64,000 nt of DNA from JBLNDJ01 sp050261515 (GTDB lineage: Bacteria; Acidobacteriota; Terriglobia; Bryobacterales; Bryobacteraceae). Each line of letters starts with the position of its first letter. Position 1 is the stretch's first letter. A program made the translations under genes and the position numbers. The stretch lies in the NCBI GenBank assembly GCA_050261515.1, contig JBLNDJ010000048.1, forward strand, positions 302,675-366,674, read 5' to 3'. Positions 15,781-24,352 of this stretch are shown in pieces. Under the pieces are notes generated by a model. The model made no database searches. It saw only the letters and a list, made by a program, of their open reading frames with translations, and was not told the origin of the DNA.

Positions 15781-16371
15781 TTATCTCGGACGCGCGACGT
15801 CCACCGTCTTTTGCCCGGACGCCTCGAATACTTTCAAAATCCGCTGCCTGGCCCGGAAGAGCCGGACCTTCAGAGCATTCTCGTTCACGCCGTAGACTTT
15901 TTCAAGTTCTTTGAGCGTAAGCCCTTCGATTTCCTTGAGCGTCAGCAGAATCCGGTCCTGCTCGGAAACCGAACTCATCAGCATATCCAACAACTCGCGA
16001 ATCCGCTTGCGCCGCTGCTCTTCGTTGTCGCGTTTACTGCTGGCGGCGGCGTCGGCCAGCACCACTGCCTGTTCGGAAAGGTCCCCCATGCGCGACTCGC
16101 GCCTGCGCCGCTGCCGGCGCAGATAGTCGTACGCAGCGTTGACCGTGAGCCGGTAGAGCCAGGGTTCGAAAACTTCGGGTGTGCGGAGCTGATCGAGCGA
16201 GAAGTAGAGGCGGAGAAAAACCTCCTGCCCCACGTCCTCGACATCTTCCGGGCGGCCGATAAGCCGCGCAATCGTGCCGAGGATACGTTTGCGGTACGCA
16301 TGCACGACCTGGCTGTATGCGGCATCGTCACCCTCACGGGCCCGTTGAATCAGCTCGAAATCGACCAGCAT
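15781..16371 (-). CDS. ECF-type RNA polymerase sigma factor
   Basis: 196 residues. Region 2 is visible as LIQRAREGDDAAYSQVV through RPEDVEDVGQEVFLRLY and WLYRLTVNAAYDYLRR; region 4 as ILLTLKEIEGLTLKELEKVY and ALKVRLFRARQRIL. A basic linker (RRQRRRRESR) joins them. It would direct polymerase to a small regulon, probably including its own operon. The 242-base gap to the divergent helicase gene holds the promoters of both; no clear ECF-type promoter pair could be placed there. Confidence 0.93.
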   Translation of the reverse strand: MLVDFELIQRAREGDDAAYSQVVHAYRKRILGTIARLIGRPEDVEDVGQEVFLRLYFSLDQLRTPEVFEPWLYRLTVNAAYDYLRRQRRRRESRMGDLSEQAVVLADAAASSKRDNEEQRRKRIRELLDMLMSSVSEQDRILLTLKEIEGLTLKELEKVYGVNENALKVRLFRARQRILKVFEASGQKTVDVARPR

Positions 16372-16613
16372 GCCGTCCTAAGCCGGCACCTGGAGGCTCC
16401 CGGCCCTGGGGAAGCGAAGCCGCCCGCGGGCGCCGAGACCCTCAATCAGAATGGCGAACCGGCAAATATTCAGGTTACAAGGGATTGCGGCTTATGGCTA
16501 CTTCGCGCGGCGCTTCTGCTAAAATCAACTCGTAGCTGACGGTTACCCCAGGGTTCCGCTATGCGCGCCCACTTCCGGCGGTATTTCAGCCGCCCGGCCG
16601 CGCCGATTAATTC

Positions 16614-18947
16614 ATGGACTTTCTTCAGGGCTTGAATCCGCAGCAACGGGAAGCCGTTGCCTCGACCGAAGGACCCCTGCTCATCCTCGCCGGAGCGGGC
16701 AGCGGGAAAACGCGTGTCATCACGCACCGGATCGCGCACCTCATCGATTGCGTGGGCGTGCCGCCTTCGGCCATCGTCGCCGTCACTTTCACGAACAAAG
16801 CCGCCGGCGAGATGCGCGAGCGGATCGAAAAGCTGCTGGCGGGCCACCGTTCGGTGTCCGGCCTGACGGTTTCGACGTTTCACTCCTTCTGCGTCCGGCT
16901 TTTGCGGCGCGACGGCGCCTCGCTGGCCGATTTGCGGCCTGGTTTCACGCGAAATTTCACCATTTACGACGACGACGACCAGCTTGCCGTCGTAAAGTCG
17001 CTCTACCGCGAGCTGGGGCTGGACGAGAAGCAGTTCATGCAGTACCGCGCGGCACTGTCGCGTATCAGCCACGCAAAAAGCCACAAATTCGCCCCGGAAG
17101 ACGTACTGAAGCAGTCGAAAGACCCCAAAACGAGCCGTTTGGCGACCGTTTACCAGAAGTACGAGGAGCGGCTGCGCCAGGCCAACGCGCTCGATTTTGA
17201 CGACCTGCTGCTCGAAGCCGTACGCCTGCTCGACCACGACGCCGCCCTGCGCGCGGCCTGGAACCGCCGCGTCACGCATCTGCTGGTGGACGAATACCAG
17301 GACACGAACCGCACGCAGTACGAGCTGATCCGGCTGCTGTCGATCGAGCATCAGAACGTGTGCGTGGTGGGGGACGAGGACCAGTCCATCTACAGCTGGC
17401 GCGGCGCCGACATCAACAACATCCTCGATTTCGAGCGCGACTACTCGAACGCGCGCACGATCCGCCTGGAGCAGAACTACCGCTCGACGAAGAACATCCT
17501 CGAAGCCGCCAGCGCCCTGGTGGCGCGCAACAAGCAGCGCAAGGGCAAGTGGCTGTGGACGGAAGCGGGCGCCGGGACGCCGGTCGGGATTTACGAAGCG
17601 CCCGCGGGAGAGAACGAGGCGCTTTTCATCGCCGACACGATCGAGCGCATCTTGAGCGCGAACCCGGGCGATCGCATCGCCGTTCTCTACCGCACCAACT
17701 TCCAGTCGCGGCAGATCGAAGAGGCGCTCAGGCGCTACGGGCGCAAGTACCAGGTCGTCGGAGGCTTCAGTTTCTACCAGCGCGCCGAGATCAAGGACGT
17801 TCTCGCGTACCTGAAGGCCGTCATTTCGCCCTCGGATTCGATCAGCCTGCTGCGCATCGTGAACACTCCGGCGCGGGGCATCGGCAAGAGCACGCTCGAG
17901 CAGATCGAGCATTACGCGCTCGAGCACAACCTTAGCGTGTGGGACGCCATCGTTCGCATGCTTCAGGAAAACGCCTTCGGAACGCGCGCGGGCGCGGCGC
18001 TCGAGGAGTTCCGCAAGATGATGGAGGAGCTGCGGCTGGCCGCCGCGAAGGAGCCCGTGCAGCAGGTGCTCCGCCGCATTCTGGAGCTGACCGGCTACAT
18101 GACGATGCTCGAAGCCGACCACGCGCCCGATTCCGAAGCCCGCATCGAAAACGTCAACGAACTGGTCAACGCGGCCATCGAAGCGGCCGAGCGCGGCGAG
18201 ACGATCACCGATTTTCTCGATCACACGGCGCTCGTCTCCGATGCCGACACGGTGGACGACCGCGCGCAGGTCGCGCTGATGACGATCCACAACGCCAAGG
18301 GGCTCGAGTTCCCTGTGGTTTTCGTCGCTGGGCTGGAAGAGGGTTTGTTCCCCCACATACGCTCGCTCGATTCCGAAACAGCGATGGAGGAAGAGCGGCG
18401 CCTGTGCTATGTCGCCATGACGCGCGCGGAAAAGCGACTCATCCTGAGCTGGGCGCGGTCGCGGCGGCGCTTCGGCGGGGGGATGGCCGAGCCGTGCCTG
18501 CCCTCGCGGTTCCTCAACGAAATTCCGCGCGAGCACACCGAAGAACTGGGCCGCCGCCAGCACGCGGAGGTGAATCTCCAGGCGGACCGGTATCTGGTCC
18601 GCGACGCGGTGCGCAAGAATACCTACACCGGCAAGACGTATAATTCTCTAGAAAACATAACGGAGTTTTTCCAGGCCCGCGGGTTAGGGAAGAACCTTCC
18701 GTTGAAAGGTGCGGAGCCGGCGCACGCGCCGGTCCAGCCCGCGGCGAAACCGGCCGAGCGATTGAGGCCGCCGGCCGCCCCGAAGAAGTTTGGCGTTGGG
18801 TCTTCGATTCAGCACCCTCGCTACGGGCGCGGCACTATTGTGCGCCGCGAAGGCGACGGGGAAGACGCGAAGCTGACCGTCAGTTTTCCGGGTTACGGGC
18901 TCAAGAAGATCATCGAAAAGTACATAGGATTTAAAAAGGACGAATGA
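16614..18947 (+). CDS. pcrA: UvrD/PcrA-type ATP-dependent DNA helicase
   Basis: 777 residues of a superfamily 1A 3'-5' helicase for nucleotide excision repair, replication restart and removal of RecA filaments. Motifs: Q motif LNPQQREAV, Walker A AGAGSGKT (near residue 27), motif II LLVDEYQDTN, motif III VVGDEDQSIYSWRGAD, motif IV LEQNYRST, motif V TIHNAKGLEFPVVFVAG and motif VI YVAMTRAEKRL. The C-terminus ends with the Tudor-like PcrA tail (GSSIQHPRYGRGTIV), which binds RNA polymerase in relatives. Its stop overlaps the start of a tiny basic gene. Confidence 0.96.
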   Translation: MDFLQGLNPQQREAVASTEGPLLILAGAGSGKTRVITHRIAHLIDCVGVPPSAIVAVTFTNKAAGEMRERIEKLLAGHRSVSGLTVSTFHSFCVRLLRRDGASLADLRPGFTRNFTIYDDDDQLAVVKSLYRELGLDEKQFMQYRAALSRISHAKSHKFAPEDVLKQSKDPKTSRLATVYQKYEERLRQANALDFDDLLLEAVRLLDHDAALRAAWNRRVTHLLVDEYQDTNRTQYELIRLLSIEHQNVCVVGDEDQSIYSWRGADINNILDFERDYSNARTIRLEQNYRSTKNILEAASALVARNKQRKGKWLWTEAGAGTPVGIYEAPAGENEALFIADTIERILSANPGDRIAVLYRTNFQSRQIEEALRRYGRKYQVVGGFSFYQRAEIKDVLAYLKAVISPSDSISLLRIVNTPARGIGKSTLEQIEHYALEHNLSVWDAIVRMLQENAFGTRAGAALEEFRKMMEELRLAAAKEPVQQVLRRILELTGYMTMLEADHAPDSEARIENVNELVNAAIEAAERGETITDFLDHTALVSDADTVDDRAQVALMTIHNAKGLEFPVVFVAGLEEGLFPHIRSLDSETAMEEERRLCYVAMTRAEKRLILSWARSRRRFGGGMAEPCLPSRFLNEIPREHTEELGRRQHAEVNLQADRYLVRDAVRKNTYTGKTYNSLENITEFFQARGLGKNLPLKGAEPAHAPVQPAAKPAERLRPPAAPKKFGVGSSIQHPRYGRGTIVRREGDGEDAKLTVSFPGYGLKKIIEKYIGFKKDE

Positions 18948-19102
18948 ACACCAAGACGATCACGGATAAAGCGGAACGGAAGAAGGTGAAGCGCGAGGCG
19001 CGGAAGAAGGCTGCGCCGAAGGCGAAGCGCGCCTCCGGCGTCGCGCGCGGCTCCAACAAACGCAAGATCGTACGCGCCGCCAAGGGCCAGCGCAAGCGGT
19101 AG
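18944..19102 (+). CDS. Small highly basic protein, unknown function
   Basis: 52 residues, MNTKTITDKAERKKVKREAR to the end GQRKR, almost entirely Lys, Arg and Ala. The ATG overlaps the pcrA stop as ATGA and the next gene starts one base after its stop, so it is probably translated by coupling. Composition suggests nucleic-acid binding, like histone-tail-like or ribosome-associated small proteins, but I recognise no family. It could be a conserved partner of the helicase or chance open sequence. Confidence 0.6.
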   Translation: MNTKTITDKAERKKVKREARKKAAPKAKRASGVARGSNKRKIVRAAKGQRKR

Positions 19103-19103
19103 C

Positions 19104-20594
19104 GTGTCCCAGCTACTCCGCACCAAGAACATAGATCAGCTCATCGCCGACTCGGAGGCGCCCGACAAGCGCCTCCGCAAGACGCTGGGCCCGTGGAGTC
19201 TCACGGCGCTCGGCGTCGGGGCCGTCATCGGCTCGGGGATTTTCATCCTCACCGGAACCGCAGCCGCGGGCGAGACGCTGAGTTTTCACTCGATCCTGCA
19301 CGCGCCCGTGCTCGATCTGGTCCTGCACGGACGCCAGGCGGTCTCGACGATCGGCCGCCCCGGCGCCGGTCCCGGCATCTCGCTTTCGTTCCTGCTGACG
19401 GCCATCGCGTGCAGCTTCGCGGCGCTCTGCTATGCCGAGCTGGCGTCGATGATTCCGATCGCCGGCAGCGCGTACACGTACGCCTACGCGACGCTCGGCG
19501 AGATTTTTGCGTGGGTCATCGGCTGGGACCTCATCCTCGAATACGCCGTTTCGAACATGGCCGTAGCGGTCGGGTTTTCGGCGTACTTCAACGACATGCT
19601 CGAGAACCTGTTCGGGATACACCTGCCTGCCGAATTGACCAATCCGATGATCGCCGGCGGGCGGTTCACGGGCAACTGGTTCAATGTGCCGGCGCTGGCC
19701 GTGTTGCTCATCCTGACGTGGATTCTGGTGCGCGGCGTGCGCGAGAGCGCCAAGACGAACAACATTATGGTGCTGGTGAAGATCGGGGCAATCCTGATCT
19801 TTGTGTTCGGCGCGGCCCGCGCGGTGAAAGTAGAGAACTGGCACCCGTTCATGCCCAACGGCTTCCCGGGCGTGCTGACGGGGGCGGCGATCGTCTTCTT
19901 CACCTACATCGGCTTCGATTCGGTCTCGACGGCGGCGGAGGAATGCCGCAACCCGCAGCGCGACCTGCCGTTCGGCATCATCGCGAGCCTGATCGTCTGC
20001 ACCCTGCTCTACGTTTCGGTGTCGCTGGTGCTGACCGGTATCGTCAACTGGAAGGAACTCGGCGGCGCGGCCCCGGTCGCCGACGCCTTGAAGGCGCTGG
20101 GCTACGAATCGATCCGGCGCTGGGTGGTGGTGGGGGCGATCGTGGGAATGGTGTCGTCTCTGCTCGTGTTCCAGTACGGACAGGCGCGCGTGTGGTTCGC
20201 CATGTCGCGCGACGGGCTGCTGCCGCCGGCTTTCTCGAAGGTGCACAAGGTGCATCGCACGCCGCACATCAGCACCTGGATCGCGGGCCTGGTGGTGGGG
20301 ATTCCGGCGGGAATCTGGGACGTCGGCACCTTCGCCGACCTGGCGAACATCGGGACGCTGTTCGCCTTCATCGTCGTCTCGGCGGGAGTGATCGTGCTGC
20401 GCAGAATCCAGCCGGACCGCAAGCGCGGCTTCCGTATGCCGGGCGTGCCGTGGCTGCCGCTGGTTTCAGTGGCCTCCTGCCTGGTGCTCATGGCGAGCCT
20501 GCCGCTCGAGACGTGGGTGCGGTTCGTGATATGGCTGGCCGTGGGGCTGACGATCTACGCGCTATTCGGCAAGAAGCACAGCCGCATCGCCTGA
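19104..20594 (+). CDS. APC superfamily cationic amino acid permease
   Basis: 496 residues with about 12-13 membrane helices. The first helix carries the APC signature ALGVGAVIGSGIFILTG, and ELASMIPIAGSAYTYAYATLGEIFAW plus FFTYIGFDSVSTAAEECRNP mark the CAT-type subfamily that imports amino acids by proton coupling. A loop after helix 1 (about residues 55-85) is the insertion seen in bacterial CAT proteins. The start is GTG at 19104, one base after the small basic gene. Substrate cannot be read from sequence. Confidence 0.9.
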   Translation: MSQLLRTKNIDQLIADSEAPDKRLRKTLGPWSLTALGVGAVIGSGIFILTGTAAAGETLSFHSILHAPVLDLVLHGRQAVSTIGRPGAGPGISLSFLLTAIACSFAALCYAELASMIPIAGSAYTYAYATLGEIFAWVIGWDLILEYAVSNMAVAVGFSAYFNDMLENLFGIHLPAELTNPMIAGGRFTGNWFNVPALAVLLILTWILVRGVRESAKTNNIMVLVKIGAILIFVFGAARAVKVENWHPFMPNGFPGVLTGAAIVFFTYIGFDSVSTAAEECRNPQRDLPFGIIASLIVCTLLYVSVSLVLTGIVNWKELGGAAPVADALKALGYESIRRWVVVGAIVGMVSSLLVFQYGQARVWFAMSRDGLLPPAFSKVHKVHRTPHISTWIAGLVVGIPAGIWDVGTFADLANIGTLFAFIVVSAGVIVLRRIQPDRKRGFRMPGVPWLPLVSVASCLVLMASLPLETWVRFVIWLAVGLTIYALFGKKHSRIA

Positions 20595-20604
20595 AAACAA
20601 ACCT

Positions 20605-20677
20605 ACCGCAGAGAACGCAGAGAAAACACAGAGGTTTCTACTTTTGGTTTCCTCTGCGCCCTCTGCGTCTCTGCGGT
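20605..20677. repeat. Long imperfect inverted repeat between convergent genes
   Basis: The arm 20605-20634 (ACCGCAGAGA...CAGAGG) pairs with 20651-20677 (CCTCTGCG...TCTCTGCGGT), with perfect outer 10 bp and short bulges inside, around a 16-base loop. It fills the 91-base gap between two genes that converge. It may act as a two-way terminator; the CGCAGAG motif is repeated within each arm. Confidence 0.75.
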
Positions 20678-20685
20678 GAAAGCCT

Positions 20686-22011
20686 TTACGCCTTCGGGGC
20701 TTCGGTCAGGACCTTCCAGTTCTTCTCATCGAAGTAGAGCACACGGCCCTGGCGGTAGGACTGGACCGCCATCGAGATGAGCACCTGCGCGCGCGCGGCG
20801 GTTTCGACGTCGAGCGTGGGCTTCTGACGGGTGCGGATGCACTCGAGGAAGTTGCGGACGTGCATCTGCATCGAGTCCTCTTCGTCAACCGGAATCGATA
20901 CCGGCTCGGAGCCGAACTGCGCGAGATAAGACGCATCCTCTCTCAGCACGCGTCCTTCGGGCTTCAGCGTGATGTGGTCGGTGCGGCCTTCGAACATGCC
21001 GTGATCCACCATCACGATGGTTCCCTTGTGCCCGCGGATGAGGCCGGGGATGTGCTGCGAGTTCGCCATCGAAGACGTCAGCACCACCGAGTGGCCCTTG
21101 GCGTACTCGCCGATCAGGTGGAAGGTGTCCGGCACTTCGCGCGTGTCCTTGAAGACGTAGATGCCGCCGCCGGCCATGACCTTCGTGGGGAACTGCGGCT
21201 CGGGCCAGCAGATGTTGAGCGGCGCGGCCACGTGGAAGAACAGGTCCGTCGCGATGCCGCCCGAGTAATCCCAGAACTTGCGGAAGCGGAAGTAACGGTC
21301 GGGGTCGTAGGGGCGCGAGGGCGCCGGGCCGAGCCAGGTCTTCCAGTCGAGGTAGTCGTCGCCGGACTTATTCGGGCCGGCGTCGGGGTCGATCGGCCAG
21401 TTCCACTCGCCCTCGGTCGAGTTGCGGTGGTAAGAGCCCTGGCTCATGATCATGTCGCCGATGGCGCCGTCGGCAATCGCCTTCTTCGCCTTCCACCACT
21501 GCTGCGCGGAGGTGGTCTGCGAACCGACCTGGAGAACGCGCTTCTGCTCCTTGACGGCGTTGACGAGTTGCCGCGCCTCGTCGATGGTGTGGACCATCGG
21601 CTTCTCGCAGTAGACGTCCTTACCCTTAGCCATCGCCTCGAGCGCGATCCTGGCGTGCCAGTGGTCGGGCGTCGCCACGATCACGGCGTCGATGTCGGGC
21701 CGGTTGATCACCTCGCGGTAGTCGAGGTAGCCATCGCAGTTGTGATACTTCTTGTTCTCGGTAACGCGCTTCTGCCACACGTCGCAGACGGCAACGATCT
21801 GGCAGGAATTATCCACCTTGCCGACGTCGGCGAACTTTTTCGCGACGTACGTGCCGCGCCCGCCGACTCCGACCACGCCGACGTTGATGCGGTCATTGGC
21901 GCCGAGCACCCTGGTCTGCGCGCCCGCTTTGGCCGCCAGCGAGCCGGCCAGGCCCGCGCCGGCTACGCCCTTCAGAAAAGATCTGCGGTTGACATCATTG
22001 CTTTGTGACAT
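20686..22011 (-). CDS. Tat-exported Gfo/Idh/MocA family oxidoreductase
   Basis: 441 residues from the ATG at 22011. The N-terminus MSQSNDVNRRSFLKGVAGAG is a twin-arginine signal (RRSFLKG) with a small hydrophobic stretch ending AKAGAQ. Then a Rossmann fold (INVGVVGVGGRGTYVA) and the catalytic EKPM segment (DVYCEKPMVHTIDEA) of the family, which oxidises or isomerises sugars with NAD(P). Export with bound cofactor through Tat fits. The upstream in-frame extension to 22050 is rejected because it would hide the Tat signal. Substrate unknown. Confidence 0.9.
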   Translation of the reverse strand: MSQSNDVNRRSFLKGVAGAGLAGSLAAKAGAQTRVLGANDRINVGVVGVGGRGTYVAKKFADVGKVDNSCQIVAVCDVWQKRVTENKKYHNCDGYLDYREVINRPDIDAVIVATPDHWHARIALEAMAKGKDVYCEKPMVHTIDEARQLVNAVKEQKRVLQVGSQTTSAQQWWKAKKAIADGAIGDMIMSQGSYHRNSTEGEWNWPIDPDAGPNKSGDDYLDWKTWLGPAPSRPYDPDRYFRFRKFWDYSGGIATDLFFHVAAPLNICWPEPQFPTKVMAGGGIYVFKDTREVPDTFHLIGEYAKGHSVVLTSSMANSQHIPGLIRGHKGTIVMVDHGMFEGRTDHITLKPEGRVLREDASYLAQFGSEPVSIPVDEEDSMQMHVRNFLECIRTRQKPTLDVETAARAQVLISMAVQSYRQGRVLYFDEKNWKVLTEAPKA

Positions 22012-22200
22012 TGTTCGAGATTTCACTCCTGCGGCCACCCGGGGAGCCAAGGTGGAGCATATGGTTTGGATTCCAGAAATATTGTATGCCTTTCCAGCGC
22101 TGTTCCGCGTACGGTGTTACCATACAACCTGCCGGGGCTGGCGCGCGGTTTGGCTCGTCTCCCTCGCCCGATTCACTGGGACGACCGAAAACTGCGCTTC

Positions 22201-23712
22201 ATGAAAATACTTCTCTATAACCCCGACAACGGCGTAACCCGCAATTTCATGCCGCACCTGTGGATGTTCCTTCTACAGGCGCTCACGCCCCCGAACCACG
22301 AAGTTCTGCTCATCGACGGCAACGCCCAGCCGATGAGCGACACCGAGCTGGTCCGATTCGCACTCGACCACAAGGTCGGACTGGTCGGAATCGGCGCGAT
22401 GACCCGCATGATCGCCAAGGCGTACCGCGTGGCCGACGCCCTGCGCGCCGCCGGAGTGCCGGTGGTGATGGGAGGGCCGCACGTCACCGCGGTCCCGGAG
22501 GAGGCGTGCGCGCACGCCGACGCCGTCGCGCTCGGCGAAGCCGACCAGACGTGGCCCCGGATCGTCGAAGATGCCGCGCGCGGCGAATTGAAGAAGCAGT
22601 ACACTCAGGAACGCAAGCCCTCGCTCGCGGAGTATCCGGCCATCCCCTGGGACTCACTCGACATCGAGCAATTCAACCGCATCCCGAGGTTCGCGCGGCC
22701 GCTGATGCAGCGCTTTCGGACCGGCTGGGAGACGTTCCAGATCATCCCGGTCGAATCCGGGCGCGGCTGCCCGTACGGCTGCGAGTTCTGCACGGTCACG
22801 GGTTTCTTCGGCGACTCGATCCGCTTCCGCTCGAACCAGAGCATCGTGGACGAGTTGCTGCGCCTCAAAGCCCGCGCACGCCGTACGCGCGGCAAGATCG
22901 CCGTCTTCTTCGTAGACGACAACTTCGCGATCAACGTGAAGCGCACAAAGTCGCTGCTGCGGGACATCATCGCCGCGGACGCCGGGCTTTCCTGGGTGGG
23001 GCAGATCAGCGCGAATCTTCTTCGCGATGACGAACTCGTGGACCTGATCGCCGAGTCGGGAGGGCGGTGGATCTTTATCGGAATGGAGTCGCTCGACCCG
23101 GCGAATCTCGCCAGCGTGAACAAGAGTTTCAACAAGCCCGCCGAGTACCGCGACGTTCTCGAGCGCCTTGCCAGGCGCAACGTCTACGCGATTACGTCGT
23201 TCATCTTCGGCCTGGAGCATGACTCGCCGGGCGTCGCCCGGCGCACGCTCGAGCAGCTTCGCGAGTGGCCGGCGGTGCTGCCGGTTTTCGGCCAGATCAC
23301 TCCCTACCCCGCTACGCCTCTCTACGAGCGCCTGGAAAAAGAAGGACGGCTCACGCGCCCCAAGCACTGGCTCGATTTCGCGCCGTTCCGGATGGCGCAC
23401 ACGCCGCCGAACATGACACCGGCCCAAGTGCAGTCGGAGGTCGCGCAAGCCTGGAAGGAGTCCTACAGCCCAGCGGCGACGCGGGCGGCGCTCGGTTCCA
23501 TCAGAAACGAGCCGGTGCCCTACAAGATCAGCCATCTCATCGCGCGGCTGTTTTTTCGCGGAATCTATTTCCCGCAGAAGAACGTCTTGGGCTGGCTGAG
23601 ACTGGCGGCGGGCAACCGCAGCGCGATTCTGCGGCTGATCCGCGAAGCGTTCACGAACTGGGGAGGACGCCCGGCGGCGCGCCCGATCGAAACTCCCAGT
23701 CTGGTAAAATAA
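22201..23712 (+). CDS. Radical SAM protein with N-terminal cobalamin-binding-like domain
   Basis: 503 residues. Residues 1 to about 140 look like a B12-binding fold (MKILLYNPDNG, VGLVGIGAMTRM, VVMGGPHVTAVPEEA) but lack the DxHxxG motif for base-off cobalamin. The radical SAM cluster is CPYGCEFC (C190, C194, C197), followed by FFVDDNFAIN and GGRWIFIGMES. Similar proteins modify lipids, hopanoids or natural products; no pathway neighbour fixes the substrate here. The ATG at 22201 is preferred because it begins the conserved fold. A 189-base divergent gap precedes it. Confidence 0.87.
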   Translation: MKILLYNPDNGVTRNFMPHLWMFLLQALTPPNHEVLLIDGNAQPMSDTELVRFALDHKVGLVGIGAMTRMIAKAYRVADALRAAGVPVVMGGPHVTAVPEEACAHADAVALGEADQTWPRIVEDAARGELKKQYTQERKPSLAEYPAIPWDSLDIEQFNRIPRFARPLMQRFRTGWETFQIIPVESGRGCPYGCEFCTVTGFFGDSIRFRSNQSIVDELLRLKARARRTRGKIAVFFVDDNFAINVKRTKSLLRDIIAADAGLSWVGQISANLLRDDELVDLIAESGGRWIFIGMESLDPANLASVNKSFNKPAEYRDVLERLARRNVYAITSFIFGLEHDSPGVARRTLEQLREWPAVLPVFGQITPYPATPLYERLEKEGRLTRPKHWLDFAPFRMAHTPPNMTPAQVQSEVAQAWKESYSPAATRAALGSIRNEPVPYKISHLIARLFFRGIYFPQKNVLGWLRLAAGNRSAILRLIREAFTNWGGRPAARPIETPSLVK

Positions 23713-23766
23713 CCATCTGCCCTCGTTTCAGCGCGTTCGAGCGTTCATGAAGGAGTTTTTCTTGCA

Positions 23767-24324
23767 ATGATTTCAGCGACACAGATGCGCCCGGGAATGG
23801 TGATCAAGTTCAACAACGAACTGTTCTCCGTCTTCAGCGTGTTCCACCGCACGCCGGGCAACCTCCGCGGTTTCGTCCAGGCCAAGATGCGCAACCTGCG
23901 CAGCGGCAACATGATCGAGCACCGCTTCTCGTCGGAAGACCGCGTGGAGCGCGCCACCCTCGAAGAGCACACCATGGAGTACCTCTACGACGACGGCGAG
24001 TATTACTACTTCATGAACACCGAGACCTTCGACCAGATGCACCTCATGAAGGACCTGCTCGGCGATGCAGTGAACTACCTGACTCCGCAGTTACACGTAA
24101 CGGTCGAGTTCTACGAAGGCAAGCCGATCAGCGTAGAACTGCCCGCCACGGTGGACCTGACGGTAGTCGAGACCGAGCCCGGGCTGAAGGGCGCAAGCGT
24201 TTCGAACGTGACCAAGCCGGCGAAGACGGAAACAGGGCTAGTCGTGCAAGTGCCGCCGTTCATCAACGAGGGCGAGAAGATCAGGGTAAACACGTCGGAG
24301 GGGACGTATCAGGAGCGGGCGTAG
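23767..24324 (+). CDS. efp: Elongation factor P with asparagine at the modification site
   Basis: 185 residues with the three EF-P domains; it relieves ribosome stalling at polyproline. Strong family segments: MRPGMVIKFNNELFSV, FMNTETFDQ, VETEPGLKGA and KPAKTETGLVVQVPPFI. The tip loop that reaches the peptidyl transferase centre reads PGNLRGF; aligned with PGKGQAF of E. coli, the modified lysine is replaced by N32. The protein therefore cannot be lysylated or rhamnosylated in the known ways. AGGAG lies 11 bases before the ATG. It is a single gene behind the radical SAM gene. Confidence 0.96.
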   Translation: MISATQMRPGMVIKFNNELFSVFSVFHRTPGNLRGFVQAKMRNLRSGNMIEHRFSSEDRVERATLEEHTMEYLYDDGEYYYFMNTETFDQMHLMKDLLGDAVNYLTPQLHVTVEFYEGKPISVELPATVDLTVVETEPGLKGASVSNVTKPAKTETGLVVQVPPFINEGEKIRVNTSEGTYQERA

Positions 24325-24352
24325 GGCCGCCAAGAAACGCAGAGCCGGGCGA

